Source: CAADGU01 sp964581605 (GTDB lineage: Bacteria > Chloroflexota > Anaerolineae > Promineifilales > Promineifilaceae). From it: 21,493 nt of DNA. Location: the NCBI GenBank assembly GCA_964581605.1, contig CAZOPF010000093.1, positions 1-21,493 on the forward strand. The letters are read 5' to 3'. Every line of letters begins with the position of its first letter. Position 1 is the first letter of the stretch. Under the pieces are notes generated by a model. The model did not search any database. It saw only the letters and a program-made list of their open reading frames with translations, and was not told where the DNA came from. This document shows, one piece after another, positions 14,308 to 21,459 of the stretch. The translations under genes and the position numbers were made by a program.

Positions 14308-14581
14308 AGAGAGGTGGCAAGTTGGCGCACTTCGCCTCGATCAGCCTGTTTGCTAACCGTTTTGGCTTGAGGCGGTGAAGCCACTCCGGCGCGAGGAGGC
14401 CGGACAAATAACTGCTGGAGCGGCCGATACAGCCTGAGCTGATTTTCCTTGACACACATCAGATTTTGCGCCAGTCTCTCATTTGGGTCAAAATCTCTAT
14501 TAGAGGGAAATCCTGATGTCTGGCATCGGTTAACCTCGCCCGGTTTTCCTCTCTTTGGCAAATTACTTTGAAACAGCCCTG
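14308..14581 (-). pseudogene. Decayed transposase fragment, possibly ISAs1-like, with one IS end
   Basis: The minus-strand frame ending near 14308 reads NLMCVKENQLRLYRPLQQLF, then AKTVSKQADRGEVRQL. This resembles the DDE transposase stretch around VKxNQxxL...LF and the downstream TVxKGHGRxExR block of ISAs1-type enzymes, with the GHG of that block lost. The N-terminal two thirds and the C-terminus are missing, and the last codons run into the MITE. On the far side, CAGGGCTGTTTCAAAG (14581-14566, minus strand) looks like an IS terminal repeat. The likely story is an internally deleted IS remnant later hit near its other side by the MITE. Family assignment is from memory of motifs only. Confidence 0.4.
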
Positions 14582-14591
14582 TTGATATTTA
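14563..14591 (+). promoter_or_regulatory. Possible promoter of birA inside the IS remnant
   Basis: TTACTT (14563-14568), 17-bp spacer, TATTTA (14586-14591). Transcription would begin at about 14598, only three bases before ATG 14601, which implies a leaderless mRNA. Matches are modest. Confidence 0.3.
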
Positions 14592-14600
14592 GTGAAGCGA

Positions 14601-15422
14601 ATGGATCATTTTGATATAGCTGAGTTGGAGGCCTTGTTATCAACGCGCTGGCTTGGGCGACATCTGTCATTTCAGCCAGTTATCGGCTCTACTAATGATG
14701 AGCTAAAAAGAATGGCCATGCGTGCGGCCGTGCCCACTACCATTCCTCAGGGTGCAATTTGCATTACTGATTATCAAAGCCAGGGGCGCGGCCGTTTTAA
14801 TCGGCGTTGGGAAGCACCGCCCGGTTCATCCGTGCTGTTTTCTGTACTGCTGTACCCCCAGTGGCCTGTATTGCAAAATGGCTGGCTGACTATGATGGCT
14901 GCTCTGGCCGTGGCCGAAGCGATTACAACTCATACTGGATTGGACACTGGGATTAAATGGCCGAACGATGTGATGCTGCCAGTGGGGGAGGACTGGCAAA
15001 AAGTTAGTGGTATTTTGCTAGAAGGGGAAATGACGGCCGACGGCCGTTGCTCTGAGGCCATTTTGGGCATTGGCATTAATGTAAACATCCCCGTTTCATC
15101 GCTACCGATGGGGTCAACGCCAGCAACCAGCCTTCTGGCTGTCCTAAATAAACGGTTTTCACGCGAGCAACTACTGGCAGAACTGCTGGTACGGCTGGAA
15201 GAAAGGTATGAAGCGGCACTAAACGGCCGTTCTCCCCAGCCAGCATGGCAGCAGCGTCTTATCACCCTGGGGCAGCCGGTGACTGTATCTCATACCGCCA
15301 CCGGCGAACAGATAATGGGCACGGCCGTGCGTGTGGATGAATGGGGGCATTTGTTGGTGCAGGGAACAGACGGCCATATTCACACCATCACGGCCGCTGA
15401 TGTCACCTTACGCAAGAAATAG
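14601..15422 (+). CDS. birA: Biotin--[acetyl-CoA-carboxylase] ligase, class I (no HTH)
   Basis: A 273-residue biotin protein ligase that activates biotin with ATP and attaches it to the carrier lysine of acetyl-CoA carboxylase and related enzymes. Motifs by residue: STNDE 30-34, the biotinyl-AMP loop GRGRFNRRW 62-70, KWPND 119-123, KVSGILLE 134-141 and GIGINVN 156-162, followed by the small C-terminal SH3-like domain. There is no N-terminal DNA-binding domain, so it cannot act as the BirA repressor. A GTG at 14592 would add three residues; I prefer ATG 14601, although neither has a clear ribosome site. The gene begins only 20 bp beyond an IS end, so its original promoter may have been replaced. 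Confidence 0.95.
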   Translation: MDHFDIAELEALLSTRWLGRHLSFQPVIGSTNDELKRMAMRAAVPTTIPQGAICITDYQSQGRGRFNRRWEAPPGSSVLFSVLLYPQWPVLQNGWLTMMAALAVAEAITTHTGLDTGIKWPNDVMLPVGEDWQKVSGILLEGEMTADGRCSEAILGIGINVNIPVSSLPMGSTPATSLLAVLNKRFSREQLLAELLVRLEERYEAALNGRSPQPAWQQRLITLGQPVTVSHTATGEQIMGTAVRVDEWGHLLVQGTDGHIHTITAADVTLRKK

Positions 15423-15530
15423 CCAGTTGTTAGTAGCCGGTTTTTAGATTTTATGTTATGTTATGTTGTAATGGAATGGTTTACCAGTGCGGCAACCCGA
15501 CAACGTTGGGCACCGCGGAGGATACGTTAA

Positions 15531-15830
15531 ATGGATGATTTTGATGACCTGCGTGATGATGATTTTGGTTTTGATGAAGAGTATTCATCTGCATCCAGTT
15601 CAGATGAATCCTCAGACGAATTTGACCAATTGCGTCGTTCCAGCGCACGCAGCGAAACGATGTATAATGAACTGGCCGATGACAAACCAACAACCAGCAC
15701 TGGTGGTTCTGGTTTTTCTATGAAAAACTTTTCATCAGGGCAGCGGCTGGTGCTGGCCCTGTTAGTCGTGCTTGATATCATCGTTATTGGCATTGCGCTG
15801 GTTGTGTTATGGGGCATCATCAGCGGCTGA
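15531..15830 (+). CDS. Small acidic protein with one C-terminal membrane segment
   Basis: Not a family I recognise. The 99-residue protein starts with a very acidic, Ser-rich low-complexity stretch (residues about 1-35, MDDFDDLRDDDFGFDEEYSS), has a short polar linker to about residue 70, and ends in a single hydrophobic helix at about 72-96 with only three residues after it. It therefore looks like a tail-anchored or bitopic protein with its acidic part in the cytoplasm. GGAGG nine bases before ATG 15531 strongly supports it as a real gene. It lies 108 bp after birA and 83 bp before the creatininase-like gene, all in the same direction. The function is unknown; a scaffold or regulatory role at the membrane is only a guess. 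Confidence 0.75.
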   Translation: MDDFDDLRDDDFGFDEEYSSASSSDESSDEFDQLRRSSARSETMYNELADDKPTTSTGGSGFSMKNFSSGQRLVLALLVVLDIIVIGIALVVLWGIISG

Positions 15831-15913
15831 TCCAACCACCAGTCATGTGATCCGTTTCACCAGCTATTGCCACCAAGCCAGGCATCCATCTGGTAAAAGG
15901 CATATCGTTTGCC

Positions 15914-16729
15914 ATGCAATGGGAACAGCTCACTTCACTTGATTTTGCAACGGCCGTCACCCAATGCCAGGGTGTCGGCATTATTCCCATTGGTGTGCTG
16001 GAAGCACACGCCTCGCACCTGCCGCTAGGCACCGATATGTTCACTGCCCATTTTGTGGCCTGCCAGGCGGCCAAACAGGAAATGGCCGTTGTCTTCCCGC
16101 CTTATCCCTTTAGCATCAACCATGAAACTGCCCACCTGCCCGGCGGATTAGTCATCAAACGCGAATTGGCCTTTGCCCTTTTAGAAAATATCTGCGATGA
16201 AATGAACCGTAACGGCTTGAGCAAAATCATTCTCCTTAGCGGCCATGGCGGCAATCGCTTCTTCTTACCCCTCTTTGTACAAACATTACCAGAAAAATCA
16301 AAGCCTTACGTAGTTTATTATGCCAATTTGCCAGTGGTGCCTATGGATGAAACCATTCTGGATCATCCTGAAAACGGCCATGCCTGCGAAGCTGAAACGA
16401 GCATGATTCGTCATATTGACGATTCGTTGGTAAAGATGGAGCAGATACCGGCACGGCCGTTTACCAACCTCCGCCGCAACCAGCGCATTGCCGATGTGGG
16501 CGGTTACTCCCAGATAGACTGGTATGCCATGTATCCCCATATGTACGTTGGTGACGCCCACAAAGCTACGGCCGCCAAAGGCGAAAAACTGCTTAATTTC
16601 CGTATCGAGCAATTGATAAAACTAATCCATGCTGTCAAAGTAGATACCCTTACCCCGGCCTTGGTAGCAGAGTTCAACATCCGCCAAACCAGCCCCAACA
16701 TACCCGGCTACTGGGTTGAAAAAGCCTAA
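15914..16729 (+). CDS. Creatininase family amidohydrolase
   Basis: A 271-residue protein of the creatininase/creatinine amidohydrolase fold. Metal-ligand and active-site motifs are intact: E30-x-H32-x-x-H35-LPLGTD41 (GVLEAHASHLPLGTD), HGGN at 111-114 and the ETS block HACEAETS at 156-163. The family includes creatininase, MftE-like peptidases and FAPy deformylases, so the substrate cannot be read off from sequence; no mycofactocin or creatine genes are present here, and a general C-N bond hydrolase is the safe call. ATG 15914 starts at the usual MxWEQLT position; the ribosome site is weak (AAAGG 15 bases upstream). It ends about 130 bp before rex, which has its own promoter. Confidence 0.9.
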   Translation: MQWEQLTSLDFATAVTQCQGVGIIPIGVLEAHASHLPLGTDMFTAHFVACQAAKQEMAVVFPPYPFSINHETAHLPGGLVIKRELAFALLENICDEMNRNGLSKIILLSGHGGNRFFLPLFVQTLPEKSKPYVVYYANLPVVPMDETILDHPENGHACEAETSMIRHIDDSLVKMEQIPARPFTNLRRNQRIADVGGYSQIDWYAMYPHMYVGDAHKATAAKGEKLLNFRIEQLIKLIHAVKVDTLTPALVAEFNIRQTSPNIPGYWVEKA

Positions 16730-16754
16730 ACCCCTCATTCGCACCCCCCCTCTG

Positions 16755-16783
16755 TTGCTACCCCGATCCCCCTATGATACAAT
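16755..16783 (+). promoter_or_regulatory. Promoter of rex
   Basis: TTGCTA (16755-16760), exactly 17 bp, TACAAT (16778-16783). The predicted start is near 16790, about 70 nt upstream of the rex GTG. Confidence 0.6.
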
Positions 16784-16800
16784 TGTGAAAACTTCCACGA
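16783..16800 (+). promoter_or_regulatory. Candidate Rex operator (ROP) at the rex promoter
   Basis: TTGTGAA-AACT-TCCACGA matches the known Rex consensus TTGTGAA-N4-TTCACAA perfectly in the left half and at 5 of 7 positions in the right half. It begins on the last base of the -10 box and covers the expected start site, where a bound repressor would block RNA polymerase. Confidence 0.6.
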
Positions 16801-16858
16801 ATGCAACCGCGCTAACCATGGCACAGACCAAAATTGCAAATCAAGGGGATCACCCGTT

Positions 16859-17476
16859 GTGATCGAGCAAATTCCAGACATCGTTATCAGCAGATTGCCG
16901 GTTTACCTGCGCGAATTGACCCGTTTGGCCGAAGAAGAAGGCAAAGTCAACACCTCGTCCCATGAATTGGCGCAGCGCTTAGGCATCAGCTCCGCCCAAA
17001 TCCGCAAAGACCTCTCCCATTTTGGCGAATTTGGCAAACAAGGTACCGGCTACCATATCGGCTACCTCATTGACCAGCTGCGCGAAATTCTCAACTTAAA
17101 AGGGGAATGGCAGGTAGCGCTCATTGGTGCCGGTTATTTGGGGCATGCCCTGGCACATTACCAGGGTTTTGAGCATCGAGGTTTTCACATTTCCTGCGTA
17201 TTTGACAACGACCCTCACAAGATTGGCGAGCAAATGAATGATCTAATCGTTCAAGACATAGCCACTTTAGAAGTGACCTTAAGAGAAAACCAGGTCAAAA
17301 TTGCCATTTTGGTGGTGCCGGCCAGCGTTGCCCAGGAAATCACAAACCGGCTGGTGGCGGCTGGCGTTACTGCCATCTTGAGCTATGCCCCTATTCATTT
17401 GAACGTACCAAATGGAGTTCACGTAAGCTACAGCGACCCGGTAGTGCAACTACAACGGATGACGTTCTATCTTTGA
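16859..17476 (+). CDS. rex: Redox-sensing transcriptional repressor Rex
   Basis: A 205-residue dimeric repressor that binds DNA when NADH is low and lets go when NADH rises, controlling fermentation and respiration genes. The winged helix spans residues about 1-75 (VNTSSHELAQRLGISSAQIRKDLSHFGEFGKQGTGY); the Rossmann domain follows with the NAD loop GAGYLG at 90-95 and the acidic residue in VFDNDP near 116-119; the C-terminal domain-swapped helix ends the protein. I use GTG 16859, preceded by AGGGG ten bases upstream. The promoter carries a Rex-type operator, so it is likely autoregulated. It is convergent with mreB, with only 21 bp between the stop codons and no clear terminator there. Confidence 0.96.
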   Translation: MIEQIPDIVISRLPVYLRELTRLAEEEGKVNTSSHELAQRLGISSAQIRKDLSHFGEFGKQGTGYHIGYLIDQLREILNLKGEWQVALIGAGYLGHALAHYQGFEHRGFHISCVFDNDPHKIGEQMNDLIVQDIATLEVTLRENQVKIAILVVPASVAQEITNRLVAAGVTAILSYAPIHLNVPNGVHVSYSDPVVQLQRMTFYL

Positions 17477-17497
17477 GGGGATGCCTGGTACTTAAGG

Positions 17498-18517
17498 CTA
17501 CAAATCAGGAATACTGCGTTGCAAAATGGGGAGTTCGGCCAGGGCTTTGCCGGCGCCCAGAGCGGTGCAGGCAAGAGGGTTATCGGCCATATAAGCCGGT
17601 ACGCCCGTTTCACGGGTGAGCAAGGCATCAATTTCTCGCAACAGTGCCCCGCCTCCAGTCAAAACCATACCCCGGTCAATAATGTCGGAGGATAGTTCAG
17701 GTGGTGTCTTGGCTAACACCGAGCGCACCACATTGACAATGGCTTGCAGCGGCTCAGTCATCGCTTCCACCACTTCACCCGTGCTGATGGAAATGGTCTT
17801 GGGTAGGCCAGCTACCTGATCGCGCCCCTGTACTTGCATAGAAGTGGGGTCATCTATGTCCATGGCCGCGCCAATTTTGATTTTGATAGCTTCGGCCGTT
17901 GGTTCGCCAATGACCAGGTTATACTTTTTGCGGATGTAGCTGATGATAGCTTCGTCCAGATGAACGCCGCCCACGCGCACAGACTCGGCACAGACGATGC
18001 CATTCATAGCCACAACGGCCGCTTCCGTAGATCCCCCACCCAAATCCACCACCATGTTACCGGCGGGTGTGCCAATAGGCAGTCCCGCACCAATAGCGGA
18101 GGCCAACGGCTCGGAAATGAGATGAACGGGATCACGGGCGCCAGCGGCAACGGCCGCTTCCCGAATCGCCCGCCGTTCTACGCTGGTAATCCCATACGGG
18201 TGAGTGATCATCACCTCTGGCTTGCGTAAACGAAACCCACCAGACACTTTGCTGATGAAGTATTCCAACATTCCCTGGGTAACAAAATAGTCGGCGATCA
18301 CCCCGTCTCGCAACGGCCGCATCACTTCGATGTGTTCAGGGGTACGGCCGTACATCTCCTTCGCCGCCCGCCCCACTTCCACTATCGTCGTCTTTTCGCC
18401 ATCTTCACTGATGGCTACCACCGACGGCTCTTGCAGGACAATCCCCTTCCCCTGCACATAGACCAGCACATTCACCGTGCCCAGGTCAATGGCAATATGC
18501 GTTGTAAAAATTGGCAC
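17498..18517 (-). CDS. mreB: Rod shape-determining protein MreB (MreB/Mbl family)
   Basis: A 339-residue bacterial actin that forms membrane-bound filaments and guides lateral wall synthesis. Actin-fold motifs are visible: phosphate 1 AIDLGTVNVLVY from residue 9, the conserved MRPLRDGVIADY, THPYGITSVERRAIREAA, phosphate 2 MVVDLGGGSTEAAVV and the adenosine motif VLTGGGALLREID near the C-terminus. It starts with GTG 18517, just two bases after the atpC stop, so it is read from the atp transcript by coupled translation; a good ribosome site is not evident. mreC and mreD are not next to it, so this may be one of several MreB paralogues. Mbl versus MreB cannot be decided here. Confidence 0.93.
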   Translation of the reverse strand: MPIFTTHIAIDLGTVNVLVYVQGKGIVLQEPSVVAISEDGEKTTIVEVGRAAKEMYGRTPEHIEVMRPLRDGVIADYFVTQGMLEYFISKVSGGFRLRKPEVMITHPYGITSVERRAIREAAVAAGARDPVHLISEPLASAIGAGLPIGTPAGNMVVDLGGGSTEAAVVAMNGIVCAESVRVGGVHLDEAIISYIRKKYNLVIGEPTAEAIKIKIGAAMDIDDPTSMQVQGRDQVAGLPKTISISTGEVVEAMTEPLQAIVNVVRSVLAKTPPELSSDIIDRGMVLTGGGALLREIDALLTRETGVPAYMADNPLACTALGAGKALAELPILQRSIPDL

Positions 18518-18519
18518 GG

Positions 18520-18990
18520 TTACCGATGATCCTCATCACGTGGCTGGCTAAAACCAGTCGCCATCTCTCGCCGCTGACGGCCGGCCCGTTTGCGTCCCAC
18601 ATCCAGACGTACCTGCGCCCGCATGAGTGAGGCTTGAATTTGGGCATATTGATCCGGGTCTTCTCGAATCCCTTCACGCATCGCCTGTTCGGCCCGCGCT
18701 CGCGCCTGTTCGGCCCGTTCCACATCAATCTCCTCCGCCTGTTCGGCCGAGTCGGCCAGCACGATCACATGATCCGGCTGCACCTCGGCAAAACCGCCGC
18801 CAATGGCAAAATAATGTTCACCACCGGCCGTGTCGCGCACAATCACTTCGCCAAAGCCCAGCGTCGTCAGCAGCGCCGAATGATTGGGCAAAATCCCCAT
18901 ACGCCCTTCTGTACCCGGCAGGCTCACCGACCGGATTTCGCCGTTATACACCGTCCGCTCTTGCGTCACAATATCGCATGTAAAAGACAT
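18520..18990 (-). CDS. atpC: F0F1 ATP synthase subunit epsilon
   Basis: A 156-residue epsilon subunit of the central stalk of F1. The N-terminal beta-sandwich shows the typical CDIVTQERTVYNGEIRSVSLPGTEGRMGILPNHSALLTTL and later FAIGGGFAEVQPDHVIVLAD. The C-terminal two-helix part, which in other species can inhibit ATP hydrolysis, is highly charged and Ala/Arg/Glu-rich, and about 15-20 residues longer than usual. The ribosome site is weak, with a word-repeat hairpin just upstream. It lies downstream of atpD and directly before mreB. Confidence 0.95.
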   Translation of the reverse strand: MSFTCDIVTQERTVYNGEIRSVSLPGTEGRMGILPNHSALLTTLGFGEVIVRDTAGGEHYFAIGGGFAEVQPDHVIVLADSAEQAEEIDVERAEQARARAEQAMREGIREDPDQYAQIQASLMRAQVRLDVGRKRAGRQRREMATGFSQPRDEDHR

Positions 18991-19000
18991 ATTTTAGTTC

Positions 19001-19073
19001 TCTAGTGTTTGAGTGTTTGAGTGTTTGAGTGTTTTGGTGCAAAGACACTCAAACACTCAAACACCTAAACACT
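19001..19073. repeat. GTGTTTGA-type repeat hairpin between atpD and atpC
   Basis: Three and a half copies of the word GTGTTTGA (19004-19031) face their reverse complement (19046-19073): 28-nt arms with two mismatches and a 14-nt loop. The element fills almost the whole atpD-atpC spacer and ends 2 bp from the atpD stop. No T-tract follows. Confidence 0.8.
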
Positions 19074-19075
19074 TC

Positions 19076-20470
19076 TTATGCCATCGCCCGCAGCCGTTCT
19101 GCTTTTTCAACGGCTTCATCAATGTTGCCGACCATGTAGAAGGCCTGTTCCGGCAGATCGTCATGTTTGCCGTCCAAAATTTCACGGAAACCCCGCACCG
19201 TCTCGCGCACAGGCACATATTTGCCGTTGAGGCCATGGAATTTCTCGGCCACAAACATCGGCTGGCCCAGGAAACGTTCAATTTTGCGTGCCCGCGCTAC
19301 CAGCAATTTCTGGTCTTCGCTCAACTCATCAATACCCAAAATAGCGATGATGTCTTGCAGGTCTTTGTAGGTCTGTAACACTTGCTTCACATCGCGGGCG
19401 GTGCGGTAATGATCTTCGCCCACGATGTCTGGCTGCAAAGCACGGCTGGAAGAAGCCAACGGGTCTACGGCCGGGAAAAGTCCCTTGGCAAACACGCTGC
19501 GCTCCAGTGTGATCACTGCGTCCAGATGGGCAAAGGTGGCTACCGGAGCCGGGTCGGAATAGTCATCAGCGGGCACATAAATGGCCTGCATGGACGTGAT
19601 GGAGCCGCGCCGGGTAGAGGTGATGCGCTCTTGCAGCATACCCATTTCGGAGGCCAGCGTGGGCTGATAACCCACCGCGCTGGGCATTCGGCCGAGCAGT
19701 GCGGACATTTCTGAACCGGCCAGCACGTAGCGGAAGATATTGTCAATGAACAACAGCACGTCACGCCCTTCGTCGCGGAAGTATTCGGCCATAGCCAGGC
19801 CGGTGAGGGCCACACGCAGGCGCACACCCGGCGTCTCGTTCATCTGACCAAAGACCATAGCCACCGATTGTTCCACACCATATTCGCGCAGTTCATAGTA
19901 GAGGTCGGTGCCTTCGCGGGTGCGTTCGCCCACCCCGGCAAAAACGGAATAACCGGAATGTTCGCGGGCGACGGAGCGGATCAGTTCGGCAATGGTCACG
20001 GTTTTGCCCACGCCGGCGCCGCCATAGATGCCGGTTTTGCCACCGCGAATGAAGGGGGAAACCAGGTCAATCACCTTCATGCCGGTCTCGAAGGTTTCGA
20101 TGGCCGTGCTCTGCTCTTGAAATTCGGGTGCATCCCGGTGAATGGGGTAATAAATGTCGGAGGAGGGGGTGGGACGGCCGTCAATCGCCTTGCCGGTCAC
20201 ATCAAACACCCGTCCCAACGTCACCGGGCCAACCGGCACTTTGATCGGGCCGCCGGTAGCCGTAACCACCGCACCACGCGCCAGACCATCGGGAGAACCC
20301 ATGGCCACTGTGCGCACCAACCCACTACCCAAATGTTGCTGCACTTCCAGCACCAATGTACCCAATGGGCTGTCTACATGCAGGGCTTCGTAAATTCCCG
20401 GCAGTTCACTTTCTTCAAACTCCACATCCAAGACCACGCCACGAATGGCGGAAACTTTACCTGTAGCCAT
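19076..20470 (-). CDS. atpD: F0F1 ATP synthase subunit beta
   Basis: A 464-residue catalytic subunit. The beta-barrel domain is followed by the nucleotide domain with Walker A GGAGVGKT at 150-157, GERTREG at 181-187, Walker B VLLFIDN at 238-244, then GRMPSAVGYQPTL and, near residue 387, the DELSEDQK version of the DELSEED contact with gamma and epsilon. The strongly conserved FRFTQAGSE of most bacteria reads FRYVLAGSE here (246-254). GGAGG four bases before ATG 20470 supports the start, which is rather close. Second of the atp genes in the window; both its flanking spacers hold word-repeat hairpins. Confidence 0.98.
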   Translation of the reverse strand: MATGKVSAIRGVVLDVEFEESELPGIYEALHVDSPLGTLVLEVQQHLGSGLVRTVAMGSPDGLARGAVVTATGGPIKVPVGPVTLGRVFDVTGKAIDGRPTPSSDIYYPIHRDAPEFQEQSTAIETFETGMKVIDLVSPFIRGGKTGIYGGAGVGKTVTIAELIRSVAREHSGYSVFAGVGERTREGTDLYYELREYGVEQSVAMVFGQMNETPGVRLRVALTGLAMAEYFRDEGRDVLLFIDNIFRYVLAGSEMSALLGRMPSAVGYQPTLASEMGMLQERITSTRRGSITSMQAIYVPADDYSDPAPVATFAHLDAVITLERSVFAKGLFPAVDPLASSSRALQPDIVGEDHYRTARDVKQVLQTYKDLQDIIAILGIDELSEDQKLLVARARKIERFLGQPMFVAEKFHGLNGKYVPVRETVRGFREILDGKHDDLPEQAFYMVGNIDEAVEKAERLRAMA

Positions 20471-20479
20471 AATTCCTCC

Positions 20480-20553
20480 GAATTAGGAATTATGAATTAG
20501 GAATTATGAATTAGGAAATCTTTTCATAATTCATAATTCATAATTCATAATTA
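20480..20553. repeat. GAATTAT/GAATTAG repeat hairpin between atpG and atpD
   Basis: Alternating heptamers GAATTAG and GAATTAT (20480-20509) face TCATAAT-type reverse complements (20524-20553): 30-nt arms with three mismatches and a 14-nt loop. The right arm includes the atpG stop codon, and the left arm ends near the atpD ribosome site, so the hairpin occupies the complete spacer. Confidence 0.8.
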
Positions 20554-21456
20554 CCCTGCTAAAGCGGCCGCGCCGCCCACAATATCCAAAATTTCACTGG
20601 TAATACTCGCCTGACGCGCTTTGTTGCGCTCCAGCGTCAAAATTTCAATCAATTCCCCCGCATTATCCGTGGCATTGTTCATGGCCACATACCGGGCGCT
20701 GTGTTCGCTGGCCTGCGCCTCCAGCACTGATTGGTATACCTGCAAATCGGTAAAACGGGGTACCACCACATCCAATAGATCGGCCGGGCCGGGTTCGTAG
20801 CTATAGACCCGCTCCGAAACGCCGGAGAGATCCACATGTGCCACATAATCGGCGGCCGCCATATCTGCAAAATCGAACGGTTTCAAAGGGAGAAGCTGCC
20901 TGACAGTCGGGCGACGGGCAATCAAGTTAATGAAGTCCGTGTAGGCCACAAATACCTGATCCACCTTGCCGCTCAAATAATCATCTGTCACCAACTGCGA
21001 AATGGGGGTCACGTCTAAAATAGAGGGGGCGTCAGGGATGCTGTCAAAGGAGGCCACCACGTTGTAACCCCGCCGGATCATCAAGTCGCGTCCTTTACGG
21101 CCGACGGCAATCACCTGTGTCGGCTTGTGCAGGGCACGGATAAAGCGTTCCGTATAAAGCACCATGTTGCTGTTATACGCCCCGGCCAGGCCCCGATTGC
21201 CGGTGATGAGGATAACGGCCACATTTTGAATGTTTTCACGCACGGTAAGTAGCGGATGGCCGGTGGAGCCCACGCCCGGCTGTGAAGCCAGATTGTTCAA
21301 TATCTCAAATGCCTTACCGGCATAAGCGCGGGTCGCTTCTACCTGACGTTGGGCGCGGTTGGCCTTAGAGGCAGACACGGCCGCTAACGCATTCGTCACT
21401 TGCGAGATATTTTTGATACTGGTAATGCGTTTCTTTAGTTCGCGTTCGGTAGCCAT
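20551..21456 (-). CDS. atpG: F0F1 ATP synthase subunit gamma
   Basis: A 301-residue rotor-shaft subunit. The N-terminal helix RELKKRITSIKNISQVTNAL and the C-terminal ARYVAMNNATDNAGELIEILTLERNKARQASITSEI, which pair as the coiled coil inside alpha3beta3, are typical. The middle Rossmann-like part has LITGNRGLAGAYNSN. The start at 21456 fits the family, but the preceding bases are a repeat array and contain no Shine-Dalgarno. By usual gene order atpA should lie just beyond the right edge of the window. Confidence 0.97.
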   Translation of the reverse strand: MATERELKKRITSIKNISQVTNALAAVSASKANRAQRQVEATRAYAGKAFEILNNLASQPGVGSTGHPLLTVRENIQNVAVILITGNRGLAGAYNSNMVLYTERFIRALHKPTQVIAVGRKGRDLMIRRGYNVVASFDSIPDAPSILDVTPISQLVTDDYLSGKVDQVFVAYTDFINLIARRPTVRQLLPLKPFDFADMAAADYVAHVDLSGVSERVYSYEPGPADLLDVVVPRFTDLQVYQSVLEAQASEHSARYVAMNNATDNAGELIEILTLERNKARQASITSEILDIVGGAAALAG

Positions 21457-21459
21457 AGG

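Noticed and set aside
14021..14455. 144-residue minus-strand ORF overlapping tRNA-His and the MITE
   Set aside because: It crosses a tRNA gene and the inverted repeats of the mobile element, and has no recognisable domain.
17477..17497. Bidirectional terminator between rex and mreB
   Set aside because: The 21-bp spacer has no stem with a T-tract; I see no terminator there.
19868..20500. 210-residue plus-strand ORF opposite atpD
   Set aside because: Antisense to atpD, with Gly/His/Phe-rich low-complexity translation and no motif.
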